The notes under the pieces: generated by a model
Seen by the model: only the letters and a program-made list of their open reading frames with translations
The model's database searches: none
What the model was told of the DNA's origin: nothing
Assembly (NCBI RefSeq): GCF_001945445.1
Contig: NZ_MSXW01000028.1
Location: 1-64,000 of the forward strand
Source of the DNA: Pseudomonas sp. PA27(2017)
Lineage (GTDB): Bacteria; Pseudomonadota; Gammaproteobacteria; Pseudomonadales; Pseudomonadaceae
Direction of reading: 5' to 3'
DNA: 64,000 bases
Made by a program: the position numbers and the translations under genes
Shown here: piece after piece, positions 52,907 through 62,277 of the stretch
How the letters are laid out: each line of letters opens with the position of its first letter
Position numbering within the stretch: the first letter of the stretch is position 1

Positions 52907-53896
52907 TCAAGTGAACGCATGCCCGCTCTGCTGCAAGGGCGAGAGCCTCAGAGCTGACTCCAGGTGGTCAGGCGATAGATGCGCATAGCGCATGGTCATG
53001 GCGATCGAGGAATGCCCCAGGATACGCTGCAGGCTGAGAATATCCCCTCCCCCCATCATGTAGTGACTGGCGACGGTGTGCCGCAGGATATGGGTTAGCT
53101 GTCCCGGCGTATGGAAGCCGCAGCGCTGATAGGCACCACGGAACGCAGCCCTGCAAGGCATGAACAAACGGCTAGACCCCGGCATTGCCACCGATAGCGC
53201 AGCTTGCTCGACTTCCTTGGGGATTGGCACCGACCGAGACTGACGATTCTTCGTCCTGTGGAAATGGGCCTTGCCACCGAACAACGCCGCACGACTCAGA
53301 CTTTCGGCCTCATCCCAACGTGCACCAGTAGCCAAGCAGATCAGGGCGACGGGATAGGTGTGGTTGTTGGTGGACTTCCGGCACTCATCGAGCAGCACAC
53401 CGACTAGATTGAGGGTCAGAAAAGTCAGCTCGGTCTGGTCGGTCTTGATCTGGCGGATTTTGGCCAGCGGGTTGATGCCATGTCATGCGCCGAGGTGGAT
53501 CAGCTCGGAGAAAACAGCCGATAGGTAGCGCTGTTCATGATTGACGGCATGTGGAGAAACGTCCTTCAGACGAGCCTGCCGGTAACGAGCCCAGGCGAGT
53601 GCATCGAACTGACAGGCTAGCGGGTTACCAAGGCGTTCAACGACAGCCAGGGTACGGGAGAGTCGGCCCTTCACGTCCATCAGGCTACTGCCGTGCAGCG
53701 AGTGCCAAAGGGTCACCAGATCGGACAGGCGATCATCAATTGGCCTGCCGGTATCCTGCAGCGAGGCGAAGTAATCCGACTCATAGCGTTGAGCAGCCGA
53801 CTTGGTCAAAAAACCGTACTTTCTGATTCGACGACCAGAACGACCGTTTTCGTAGAAGTCTGCCGTCCACGTTTTGCCTTCCTTACGAGCCGTCAT
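52907..53896 (-). pseudogene. tyrosine recombinase/integrase, interrupted by a nonsense codon
   Basis: A ~329-codon phage-type integrase. The N-terminal part starts at 53896 (MTARKEGKTWTADFY). An in-frame TGA at 53483-53485 interrupts it after FSELIHLGA. The same frame continues (HGINPLAKIRQIK) to the catalytic domain with Arg in ATGAR, HxxR in HILRH, GHSS and the nucleophile Tyr in MRYAHLSP. The second copy at 54694-55300 has TGG (Trp) at the same place, so a TGG-to-TGA mutation killed the gene. The C-terminal part could restart at 53398, but would lack the DNA-arm and core-binding domain. Confidence 0.88.
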
Positions 53897-53946
53897 ACCG
53901 CCCTGCCCCATCGCACATGGCGTTGACCACGGCGTGTCCACTACGA

Positions 53947-54366
53947 TCAATCCACCCAAGGGTTTATAACGCTAACCCCCAGGTGATCGAAGTGCCGAAC
54001 ATTACGCGTAGCGACAGGCGCATCGTATAAAGCCGCAATGGCAGCGATCTGCGCATCGACCATATCTGCCACTCTTCCCTTCGCCTCACTGGCGGCAGCC
54101 AAACTGGCATAGCGAATCGCCGCATCGGTATCGAACGGCAGAATTCGTCCCGCAAAATCTTCATCAAACATCAGCTTCGCCAGATCGGCGAAAGCAGTCT
54201 TGCGCTTTCCATCCGGCAATCGAGCGATGCCATAGAGGATTTCAGCCACGGTGATGGAGCTTATGTAAAGCTGCCCTGCAGGCTGCTGGTCGATCCATGA
54301 CAGAACTTCCACCGCTGGCTTCGCTTTCATCAGCTCCGAAAGCACGTTGGTATCAATCAGGATCAT
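53947..54366 (-). CDS. VapC/FitB-type PIN-domain toxin
   Basis: A 139-residue PIN-domain ribonuclease. It starts MILIDTNVLSELMK, with the first acidic residue Asp5, then Glu in TVAEILYG, Asp in VDAQIAAIA and the C-terminal TRNVRHFDHLGV. It matches the VapC subgroup that includes gonococcal FitB. It overlaps its antitoxin gene by 4 bases (54363-54366). It sits between the two integrase copies. Confidence 0.92.
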   Translation of the reverse strand: MILIDTNVLSELMKAKPAVEVLSWIDQQPAGQLYISSITVAEILYGIARLPDGKRKTAFADLAKLMFDEDFAGRILPFDTDAAIRYASLAAASEAKGRVADMVDAQIAAIAALYDAPVATRNVRHFDHLGVSVINPWVD

Positions 54367-54608
54367 TCGTCGAAGCTCGCAGCCCTGGCTTTAGTGTTTC
54401 GCTCAGGCACTTCAAGGTCGGCACCACCCAGTGCAGAAAAACGGGCATGGATGCGACTACCTAAGCCACCTTTCTTATCTTGCTTGGTCAGCGCTTGGCG
54501 AATGATCAGTCTCGCCTCTTCTTCCATGGAGCGCCCGTGGCTGGCGGCAACGACGCGCAGCATGGCCTTGAGGTCATCATCCAGATTTCGAATCGTGATA
54601 GTTGCCAT
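54363..54608 (-). CDS. FitA-type ribbon-helix-helix antitoxin
   Basis: An 81-residue protein with an N-terminal ribbon-helix-helix (MATITIRNLDDDLKAMLRV, residues 1-45) and a flexible C-terminus that would bind the PIN toxin. The start at 54608 has the RBS TTTGGAGGG. It is the first gene of the pair, as expected for vapBC/fitAB. Confidence 0.9.
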   Translation of the reverse strand: MATITIRNLDDDLKAMLRVVAASHGRSMEEEARLIIRQALTKQDKKGGLGSRIHARFSALGGADLEVPERNTKARAASFDE

Positions 54609-54650
54609 GAGGCCCTCCAAATGAAATCAATGCAGTCATTGCTATCATAC

Positions 54651-54672
54651 GTGCATGCATGTGGACATGCAC
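54651..54672 (-). promoter_or_regulatory. inverted-repeat operator of the FitAB-type operon
   Basis: GTGCATG (54651-54657) and CATGCAC (54666-54672) are exact inverse complements 8 bases apart. They lie just upstream of a minus-strand -10-like TATGAT (54644-54649), a typical place for a ribbon-helix-helix autorepressor. Confidence 0.6.
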
Positions 54673-54693
54673 ACATGTTTACAGGCCAATGGC

Positions 54694-55300
54694 CTAGCTG
54701 CTCTGCTGCAGCGGCGACAGTCGAAGGGCCGAGGCCAAGTGATCAGGCGATAGGTGCGCATATCTCATAGTCATTGCAATGGACGAGTGCCCCAGGATGC
54801 GCTGCAGGCTGAGAATATCCCCTCCCCCCATCATGTAATGACTGGCGAACGTGTGCCGCAGAATGTGGGTTAGCTGGCCCGGCGTATGAAAGCCGCAGCG
54901 CTGATAGGCACTACGGAAGGCAGCCCTGCAGGGCATGAACAGTCGGCCAGATCCTGGCATCGCAACCGATAGCGCAGCTTGCTCGACTTCCTTGGGGATC
55001 GGCACCGACCGGGACTTCCGGTTCTTTATCCGGTGAAAGTGCGCCTTGCCGCCGAACAGGCTAACGCGAGTCAGGCTTTCGGCTTCATCCCCACGGGCAC
55101 CGGTTGCCAAGCAGATCAGAGCGACCGGATAGGCAATGGTTGTTGGAAGACTTGCGGCACTCATCGAGCAGCAGGCCGACCTGATTCAGGGGCAGAAACG
55201 TCTGGTCGGTCTTGATCTGGCGGATCTTGGCCAGCGGGTTGACGCTATGCCATGCGCCGAGGCGGATCAGCTCGGAGAAAACTGCCGCGAAATAGCACGC
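54694..55300 (-). pseudogene. second integrase copy, 5'-truncated and frameshifted
   Basis: The catalytic half of the same integrase. Residues from ATGARGDEA to MRYAHLSPDHLASALRLSPLQQ are nearly identical to the copy at 52907. Upstream, the core sequence continues (FSELIRLGAWHSVNPLAKIRQIK), but one extra base near 55133-55137 shifts the frame after CRKSSNN. Similarity stops near 55300, where the first ~200 codons are missing. Bases 55301-55416 hold nothing I recognise. Confidence 0.87.
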
Positions 55301-55416
55301 CTAAAAGCACTGCTTAAAACACAGATAAAAGCTCATTCAGCTCAAATAATTAGATTGAGCGGGGCGTCGTCGGCTGGCTCGTTTCAGCACTATGTGCAGA
55401 TATTTAGCGGGGTCAA

Positions 55417-55782
55417 CTATCGGCACCACTGCGTCTCACAGGGCACCCCATCGTTATTGCCGTCCATCTTCACGCCTGGGCAGTTGCGCAGAAAGAAAGT
55501 CGCTTCTTCGCAGGAGCGCATTTGCGAGCAATAGGTGCGGCCATCGCAGCGATAGCTGGCGGTGGGCTTGGGCGCAGAGCTGGGACGCGGAGAGGTTTCG
55601 CTGCTGGCGAACGTGGGGATGAAGCGTTCGAGGGAGAATGTCGGCGCCGGCTGTTCGATAACGGGGTTGCTGAGTACGGCGCCATCGGCGCCGATATTGG
55701 TGATCACCGGGCTGGCGGGAGGCTTGAGATAGAAGTGCCAGAAGGCAAAGCCCAGTGCCGCTATCACGATCAGTTTTTTCAT
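55417..55782 (-). CDS. excalibur calcium-binding domain protein
   Basis: A 121-residue protein with an N-terminal hydrophobic anchor or signal (MKKLIVIAALGFAFWHFYL), a Pro/Ser-rich linker, and a C-terminal excalibur domain: YRCDGRTYCSQM, RSCEEATFFLRNCPG and the EF-like loop DGNNDGVPCE. Its cysteines suggest an oxidised, extracytoplasmic domain. The role is unknown; such domains often sit on nucleases or envelope proteins. Confidence 0.85.
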   Translation of the reverse strand: MKKLIVIAALGFAFWHFYLKPPASPVITNIGADGAVLSNPVIEQPAPTFSLERFIPTFASSETSPRPSSAPKPTASYRCDGRTYCSQMRSCEEATFFLRNCPGVKMDGNNDGVPCETQWCR

Positions 55783-55927
55783 CGCTGCATTCCATTGCCC
55801 GCAGACGGTCGCCTGCCTGATTGCGTGCAGCATAACCTGCAGTCACCGCATTGAATGAGTGCGACCAGGCGCATAACGCAAAAATGCTTATCACCCGATA
55901 AGCCTTTTCGTCGTGAATGCGTTGTAT

Positions 55928-56203
55928 CTAGATCACCAAAAACCCCGCCACGATCAGCGCCGCGACGGTCACCACACCGAGAATAAGCAGTATCCGGCTG
56001 GTCCTGGTGTTTTCACGGCTATCGATCAGCGGCTGGGCTGGCAGTTGCAGGTAGGAAGGTATGGTGCTGAGCTTGAGGGGGCGTTGGATGCGCAGGACGT
56101 TGCCGCCCTTGGGGTCGGGCTTGGCGCTGAAGTTGTCCCATGAGGCGTTGTGCCCCTGCTGTCGGCGGCCTTCGCGCCACCACTCTCGGTCTTCCGGTCC
56201 CAT
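55928..56203 (-). CDS. small tail-anchored hypothetical protein
   Basis: A 91-residue protein with a hydrophilic N-terminus (EDREWWREGRRQQ) and one C-terminal membrane segment (~70-90, ILLILGVVTVAALIVAGFLV), as in tail-anchored proteins. I do not recognise a family. The gap to the sensor kinase (56204-56396) holds their divergent promoters. Confidence 0.6.
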   Translation of the reverse strand: MGPEDREWWREGRRQQGHNASWDNFSAKPDPKGGNVLRIQRPLKLSTIPSYLQLPAQPLIDSRENTRTSRILLILGVVTVAALIVAGFLVI

Positions 56204-56396
56204 GATTCGCCCTCCTGGCTGGTGTCTATCTGATCAATCAGAGCTGCATTGGCAGTTGCAAGTTCAGTGTACGCCCGTAAACCATTTCGCGTGGGTGATA
56301 TATGCACCGTCAATCGGCTGATATCAGGCGGTGGCGCTGGCACGCTGGCGGGCACGGCTGCACAATCCGCTTTTCCCTGCACGCCCGACTTGCGCC

Positions 56397-59300
56397 GTGA
56401 CTGCCCTCACCTCCCCTTACCTTCGCCGCCAGCCCTTATGGGTATGGGGCTGTTGCGTCTGGTTTCTGGCAGGCGTGCTGGGCATGCCGGTACAAGCCGA
56501 GCCATTGGCCCAGCGCGAGCACCACCGCTGGACCATGGCCGACGATGACGGCCCCAATCAGGTCGGAGCCCTGGCGCAAACCGATGACGGCTATCTGTGG
56601 CTGGGCGCCGACAGCGGCCTGCTGCGCTTCGATGGTTTCGACTTCACGGCATACCAGCCGAGCGACGGCCAGCCACTGGGTACGGTGGCCAGCCTGCTGG
56701 CGGTGGACGATGGCCTGTGGGTTGGCCTGCGCGCCGGTGGTGCGCGGCTGATTCAAGGGCGCACCTCGCGCAGCTTCCCACCTGGCCTGGGCCTACCCGG
56801 TGGCACGCTGTATGGGCTGGCTCGCGACCGCGACGGCATGATCTGGGCGGCGGCCCATGAAGGATTGGCCCGTTTCGACGGTAAGAAATGGATGGCCATC
56901 GGTGCCGACCAGGGCTTCGATGCCCGAAGCGCGCGGGCCGTATTCGTCGACCGGGACGGGACGCTGTGGGCGGCGAGCAGCCATCGCCTGTATCAGCGCC
57001 CGGCCGGTTCCCAAGGCTTCACGGCGGTGGACGGCACGCTCGATTGGGCCAGCCAGATCGCCCAGGCGGCAGATGGCTCGATCTGGATCGCCGAGCGCTA
57101 CGTCAATCGCCTGCACCGCGTGGTGCCCGGCAGCCAGCCGCACCTGCAAAGCCAGATGGTAGAAGCGCCGATCAACGGCCTGTTGTTCGACGACGCGGGC
57201 GGCCTGTGGACCAGCACACCGGGCAACGGGCTGCACCGCTACCAGAACGTGCACATACCGCTGGATCCGGCCAATGCCGAGCGGGTGACCCCCAATGAAG
57301 GCCTGAGCGCCGATTACCTCTGGCCGCTGCTCGAGGATCGCGACGGCACCGTGTGGGCCGGCAGCAATGCCGGGCTGGACCGTTTTCGGCTACGTGAGCT
57401 GAGCCCCGCACCACTGCCGGCCGGCACCCTCAATGCGGCGCTGGCGGTGGCCGGCGATGGCGCGCTGTGGGCGGCCAGCGGCAACCGCGGCCTGATGCGC
57501 TTGCTCAATGGCGACCTGCAGCGTTGGCCCATCGCCGAACCGGTGACCGCCCTGCTCGCCGACCGTGCCGATGGCGTCTGGGCAGGCGGGCCTCAGGGCA
57601 TCTGGCATGCGACGACGGCAGGCGTGACGCTACAGGCCGGGCTACCCAGCCAGGCGCCGCAGGACGCGTCAGTGCGGACGATGGCGCTGGCCGATGACGG
57701 TAGCCTGTGGGTGTCGATCAATCAGCTCGGGCTGTTCGTGCTGCGCGGGGATCGATGGCAGGCAATTGCCGGTGTCAGCGAGCAGCAGAGCCAGGTGATG
57801 CCGGTCAGCGCCGGACGCGACGAACAGGGTCGGTTGTGGTTCGGCTACCGCGACAACCTGCTGGTCAGCCGCCAGGGCGATGCGCTGCGCCAGTGGGGCG
57901 CGGCGGATGGGCTGCAAATCGGCCACGTGACCGCTCAACTGCACCATGAAGGCGTTACCTGGGTCGGCGGCCAGCATGGCCTGGCGCGCTTCGACGGTGA
58001 GCGTTTCCAGACCCTGCAGCTGCCGGCCAATGGCCAGTTCGACAATATCTATGCGCTGTTGCCCGGCCGCGATGGCGACCTGTGGGTGCATGGCAAGGGC
58101 GGCATCCTGCAGTTGCCCGCAGCTGAAATAGCACGGGCTCTGGCTGAGCCGGGCTATCGCCTGCACTACCGCTCGGTGAGCCTGGACGGCAGCCTGGCCA
58201 ATGACCCCTACCGCGTGCTGCCGCTGCCCACGGGTGTGGTCGGCGCCAATGGCAAGCTGTGGTTTTCCAGCAGTGCTGGCGTGAGCCTGCTCGACCCGGC
58301 GCGCCAGCCTGCGGCCACGCCATTGCCGACGGTAGTGATCGAGAGCGTGCAAGTCGATGGCGAGCCCCAGCCTCTGCCCGGCATCTTGCAGCTGCCGGCT
58401 GACAGCCAGCGCCTGGTCATCGACTACACGGCGATTAACCTGCGCGCTCCACAGAGCCTGTCGTTTCGCTATCGTCTGCAGGGCTATGACCGCGACTGGA
58501 TCGAGGCCGGGCGGCAGCGACGGGCCACCTATACCGGCCTGTCGGCGGGCGATTACCACTTCGAGGTGCAGGCGTTCGATCAGAGTGGTAGCGAGCCGGG
58601 CGCGCCAACGGTGCTGGCGTTCAATGTGGCGCCAGCGTTCTACCTGCGCCCGTTGTTCTACGTACCGACGAGCGCAGCCCTATTGCTGAGCCTCTGCTGG
58701 CTGCATCGCCGTGCACTGCGCCGTGACCGTCAGCGCCTGCGCCTGCAGTTGCATGCCCAGCAGGGTGAGCGTGATCGCATCGCCCGCGAACTGCACGACA
58801 CCCTGCTGCAAAGCCTGCAGGGCCTGATGCTGCGCTTCCAGGCGGCCGCCGATACGCTTGCTGCCGATCACCCCTCACGCGCCCGGCTGGAGCACGCCCT
58901 GGATCGCGCCGACGAGGTAATGCACGAAGGCCGCGAACGCGTGCAGCACCTGCGCCAGCCGGGCGCCAGCGGCCTGGGACTGTCGACCGAACTGAGCCAG
59001 TTCGTGCAGGGTCTGGACGAGCCAGACAGCGAGATCACCCTGCACGTCAGTGGCGACAAACGCCCGCTGCACGCCGCCGTGCAGGACGCCATCTACCGTA
59101 TCGCCGTCGAAGCCATCGGCAATGCCCTGCGTCATGCCCGCGCGCAACGGATCACCGTCACGCTGAGCTATGGTGCACGCTGTTTGCGGCTGCGCGTCGA
59201 GGACGATGGCCAGGGCATCGCCGCCGCCTTCGCCACGGCCGAGGGCCGGCCAGAACGCTGGGGCGTGCGTGGCATGCACGAGCGTGCAGCGCAGGTAGGT

Positions 59301-59441
59301 GCCACCCTCACCGTGCAGCCGCGGCCCAACGCTGGCACCCGGGTGGAACTGCAGCTCGGGGCGGCACTGTCCTACGCTGACCACTCCCCACAGCCATGGC
59401 GTCGCGGGTTCGCGCGCTCCCGACCGAGAGACGATGCATGA
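56397..59441 (+). CDS. beta-propeller sensor histidine kinase (NarX/UhpB-type)
   Basis: About 1014 residues. A signal sequence or anchor (~8-32) precedes a large periplasmic two-component-regulator propeller (~40-640, repeated WLG.DSGLLRFDG-like blades) and a Y_Y_Y domain (~655-740) ending at one membrane segment (~746-770). The cytoplasmic part has a HisKA_3 domain with His ~800 in RIARELHDTLLQSLQG and an HATPase domain (NALRHARA, DDGQGI, WGVRGMHERA). The ligand is unknown. The GTG start at 56397 gives a sensible signal peptide; an ATG at 56331 would extend it. Its stop overlaps the response-regulator gene by 4 bases. Confidence 0.88.
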   Translation: MTALTSPYLRRQPLWVWGCCVWFLAGVLGMPVQAEPLAQREHHRWTMADDDGPNQVGALAQTDDGYLWLGADSGLLRFDGFDFTAYQPSDGQPLGTVASLLAVDDGLWVGLRAGGARLIQGRTSRSFPPGLGLPGGTLYGLARDRDGMIWAAAHEGLARFDGKKWMAIGADQGFDARSARAVFVDRDGTLWAASSHRLYQRPAGSQGFTAVDGTLDWASQIAQAADGSIWIAERYVNRLHRVVPGSQPHLQSQMVEAPINGLLFDDAGGLWTSTPGNGLHRYQNVHIPLDPANAERVTPNEGLSADYLWPLLEDRDGTVWAGSNAGLDRFRLRELSPAPLPAGTLNAALAVAGDGALWAASGNRGLMRLLNGDLQRWPIAEPVTALLADRADGVWAGGPQGIWHATTAGVTLQAGLPSQAPQDASVRTMALADDGSLWVSINQLGLFVLRGDRWQAIAGVSEQQSQVMPVSAGRDEQGRLWFGYRDNLLVSRQGDALRQWGAADGLQIGHVTAQLHHEGVTWVGGQHGLARFDGERFQTLQLPANGQFDNIYALLPGRDGDLWVHGKGGILQLPAAEIARALAEPGYRLHYRSVSLDGSLANDPYRVLPLPTGVVGANGKLWFSSSAGVSLLDPARQPAATPLPTVVIESVQVDGEPQPLPGILQLPADSQRLVIDYTAINLRAPQSLSFRYRLQGYDRDWIEAGRQRRATYTGLSAGDYHFEVQAFDQSGSEPGAPTVLAFNVAPAFYLRPLFYVPTSAALLLSLCWLHRRALRRDRQRLRLQLHAQQGERDRIARELHDTLLQSLQGLMLRFQAAADTLAADHPSRARLEHALDRADEVMHEGRERVQHLRQPGASGLGLSTELSQFVQGLDEPDSEITLHVSGDKRPLHAAVQDAIYRIAVEAIGNALRHARAQRITVTLSYGARCLRLRVEDDGQGIAAAFATAEGRPERWGVRGMHERAAQVGATLTVQPRPNAGTRVELQLGAALSYADHSPQPWRRGFARSRPRDDA

Positions 59442-60070
59442 GTGACACCCCCATTCGCCTGCTGGTGGTCGACGATCATCCGCTGCTACGCGAAGGCATC
59501 GCCGCTGTGCTTGAAGCGCACGCGGATATCGAGCTGGTCGGCGAGGCCGCCGACGGCGAACAGGCCGTGGCATTGTTCGCCGAGCTGCGCCCGGACGTGA
59601 CCCTGATGGATCTGCAGATGCCCGGCCTAAACGGCACCGAGGCCATTCATGTGATTCGCGAGCAGTTCGCCGATGCCTGTATCGCCGTGCTTACCACCTA
59701 CAGCGGCGATGCTCGCGCCCTGCAGGCGGTGCAGGCCGGCGCCCGCGGTTACCTGCTCAAGAGCATGCTGCGCAAGGAGCTGGTCAGCGCCATCCGTAGC
59801 CTGGCGGCGGGCAAGCGCTACTTTCCGGAGCCGATCGCCAGCGAGTTGCTCGCCACCATTGCCGAGGACCGCCTCACCCCGCGCGAAACCCAGGTGCTGG
59901 AGCGCACCGCCCAGGGCCTGGGCAACGGCGATATCGCCGCGCTGCTGGCGATCTCCGAGGATACGGTCAAAGGCCATATGCGCAGCATCATGACCAAGCT
60001 CAAGGCACGCAACCGCACCCACGCGGTGAGTATCGCCCTGCAACGCGGGATCATCGACGGCTGGCAGTAG
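59438..60070 (+). CDS. LuxR/NarL-type response regulator
   Basis: A 210-residue regulator with a receiver domain (phospho-acceptor Asp58 in VTLMDLQMPG, Asp pair in VVDDHPLL) and a LuxR helix-turn-helix (LTPRETQVLERTAQGLGNGD begins LTPRETQVL, ~residues 145-205). The 4-base overlap with the propeller kinase identifies its partner. The target genes are not visible nearby. Confidence 0.93.
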   Translation: MSDTPIRLLVVDDHPLLREGIAAVLEAHADIELVGEAADGEQAVALFAELRPDVTLMDLQMPGLNGTEAIHVIREQFADACIAVLTTYSGDARALQAVQAGARGYLLKSMLRKELVSAIRSLAAGKRYFPEPIASELLATIAEDRLTPRETQVLERTAQGLGNGDIAALLAISEDTVKGHMRSIMTKLKARNRTHAVSIALQRGIIDGWQ

Positions 60071-60216
60071 CGCCCTTCGGCCACGGGCCAGGACGCCCGC
60101 TTAACCTTAATTAACATTACGCAACTCGCCGCCACCGCCCCGCTCTTCAACAATCCCTTCTGCCCCGCGACATCCGGTCGCTCGCCGCGCTGCCAGGCGC
60201 CAGATGGGATATCGAC

Positions 60217-60621
60217 ATGAAGGCCGTCCACCATTGCCAACAGTTGCAAGCTGCCGCCGGCAAACTCGCCGACTGGCAGGAAGCGATCGCCAAAGAGCTG
60301 ATGCTGGCCAACCTGGATGCCGGCATTTCGGTCGCCGAAGTGGCCGAAGCCTGCGCCCTGTCGCGCAGCCACTTCACCCGCAAATTCAAGGAGAGCACCT
60401 GCCAGTCGCCCCATGTCTGGTTGCGCCAGCAGCGGGTGGACAAGGCCATGGAGCTGCTGCGCCATTCGCCGTTGTCACTGACGCAGATCGCCATGGAGTG
60501 CGGGTTCTTCGACCAGGCGCATTTCTGCCGGGTGTTCGCCCGCAGCCAGGGCATGACGCCGCTGGCCTTCAAGCGCCAGCATCAGGCGCAGCCGATCGAG
60601 CTGCAGCGCGTCGCCTGCTAG
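60217..60621 (+). CDS. short AraC-family transcriptional regulator
   Basis: A 134-residue protein that is essentially only the AraC DNA-binding domain with two helix-turn-helix units (ISVAEVAEACALSRSHFTRKF and LTQIAMECGFFDQAHFCRVF, quoted in part). No ligand-binding domain precedes it, so it is likely to act like MarA/SoxS, by abundance rather than by a ligand. It converges on the STAND-type gene 11 bases downstream. Confidence 0.88.
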   Translation: MKAVHHCQQLQAAAGKLADWQEAIAKELMLANLDAGISVAEVAEACALSRSHFTRKFKESTCQSPHVWLRQQRVDKAMELLRHSPLSLTQIAMECGFFDQAHFCRVFARSQGMTPLAFKRQHQAQPIELQRVAC

Positions 60622-60632
60622 CTAGCCCACGC

Positions 60633-62066
60633 CTAGGCCAGCGCCGGAGTGTCCCAGGTGCTGGCGAGCGCCGCCTCGCGTGCTTTCTCGCGAGCGAAGG
60701 CGCGGGTGCAGCCGAGCATGTGGTAATAGACCTGCCCGCCGTCACGACGCAAGCCAATCAGCGAAAGCCCCACCAGCCGGGCCAGTGCGGCGCAACGCGC
60801 ACTGTCGCTGATCTTCAGCCCGCAAAGCGCCTGCTGCACATCGGCCACCGTGAAGTACGCATCGCAGCATGCCAGGCCCTGCAGGCAACGGCGCTCCTCG
60901 GCGCTGAGCAGCGCGTAACTCCACTCCAGCGAGGCCAGCAGGCTGGCATGCCGGGCTGGCGTGCTGCGGCGACCGAGCAGGCTCAGGTAACTGTGGTTCT
61001 CCAATTGGGCGAGGATGCCCTCCAGGCTCTGTACGTCCAGCTGCGCTGCAGCCAGTTCGATGGCCAGCGGCAGGCCGTCGAGCCGCCAGCACAGTTCGGC
61101 CACCCGCGGCACCTCGCTTTCCAGCAGGCGGAAGTCCGCCTGGCGCGCCCGCGCCCGACGCATGAACAGCTTTACCGCTGGATATCGCAGGGCGGCGGCC
61201 AGGCGCAGGTGGCTGCCCAATGGCGGCGATTCCAAAGGCGCCAGCGGCTGCACGTATTCCTCGGCGGTGCGCAGCGCCTCGCGACTGGTGGCCAGGATGC
61301 GCAGCCCAGGTGCGGCCTGCAGCAGCGCTTCGCTGAGTGCGGCGCAGGCATCGACCAGGTGTTCGCAGTTATCCATCAGCACCAGCATGTGCCGGTTGGC
61401 CAGGGTCGCCAGCAGGTGAGCCTGAGCATCGACGCCCTCGGGCACCGCGATGCCCATTTCCGACGCCAGGGTGGCGGCCAGCAGCGCCGGCTCGCCAAGC
61501 GTCGCCAGGTCCGCGAAGCGCACGCCATCGGTGAAGTGGCCGAGCTGCTGCTGGGCGACGCGCAGCGCCACGGTGGTCTTGCCCACTCCTGCGGGGCCGA
61601 TCAGGGTGATGTGGCGGCGTGAGTGCAGGCGGCGCGTCAGTTCGTCGATCAGCTTGTCACGGCCTTCGATACGCACCGGCCTCCCCGGCAGGCTGGGCGC
61701 CAGCGCCGTCTCGCTCGCGGCCTGGCTGACCTGCTCGACATGGGCGACGAAGCTGTAGCCTCGCTGGCGCACGTTGGTGATGTAGTCCCGCGATTGCGGG
61801 CACACGCCAAGCACCCGGCGCAGGGCGGAGATGTGCACGCGCAGGTTGATCTCTTCGACGAAGGTCTTCGGCCAGACCTGGGAGATGATCGCCTCCTTGC
61901 TGACGATCTTGCCGGCGCTTTCCACCAGCACCAGCAGGATGTCCAGGGCGCGGGCGCCGATAGGCAGCGGGCGGTCGCCGTCGAGCAGCAGGCGACGCTG
62001 GGGATGCAACTCGAAGCGGCCGAAACGCAGGACGGTATCGCTGCCAATGGGTTCGAGATCGTGCAT
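60633..62066 (-). CDS. winged-helix STAND ATPase regulator
   Basis: A 477-residue protein. An N-terminal OmpR/PhoB-type winged helix (~10-110, ending YITNVRQRGYSFV) is fused to an NB-ARC/STAND-like ATPase (Walker A GPAGVGKTTVALRVA ~155-168, Walker B-like LVLMDNCEHL). A C-terminal helical region follows. It probably binds DNA under control of an ATP switch and an unknown signal. Members often carry TPR sensor repeats; here the C-terminus is short. Confidence 0.85.
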   Translation of the reverse strand: MHDLEPIGSDTVLRFGRFELHPQRRLLLDGDRPLPIGARALDILLVLVESAGKIVSKEAIISQVWPKTFVEEINLRVHISALRRVLGVCPQSRDYITNVRQRGYSFVAHVEQVSQAASETALAPSLPGRPVRIEGRDKLIDELTRRLHSRRHITLIGPAGVGKTTVALRVAQQQLGHFTDGVRFADLATLGEPALLAATLASEMGIAVPEGVDAQAHLLATLANRHMLVLMDNCEHLVDACAALSEALLQAAPGLRILATSREALRTAEEYVQPLAPLESPPLGSHLRLAAALRYPAVKLFMRRARARQADFRLLESEVPRVAELCWRLDGLPLAIELAAAQLDVQSLEGILAQLENHSYLSLLGRRSTPARHASLLASLEWSYALLSAEERRCLQGLACCDAYFTVADVQQALCGLKISDSARCAALARLVGLSLIGLRRDGGQVYYHMLGCTRAFAREKAREAALASTWDTPALA

Positions 62067-62277
62067 GACCTGTTCAGCTTCCCGCCATGCCGGACGTCAC
62101 CCATCGGGTCTCGGCTGCTCGGCGCTCTGCCGCTCCTGTTCTGATAAGAGAATCATTCTCTACCGTTCGTCTGCCCGCAAACATCGTCACAGGGGGACGG
62201 ATTCGGCCATTGCGGTGCGCAACTCGGACAACCGACGAAACGCTCTAGCGCGAGCGTCGTGGCCCTTTGCCAGCCGA

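Noticed and set aside
53483..53485. TGA in the integrase as a recoded selenocysteine or pyrrolysine codon
   Set aside because: The second copy has a plain TGG Trp codon at this place, and the family has no such residue; a nonsense mutation is simpler.
52094..55416. Direct repeat of the tRNA-Met 3' end marking the far attachment site
   Set aside because: I searched by eye for the CGTAGCCACC end downstream and found no convincing second copy within this window.
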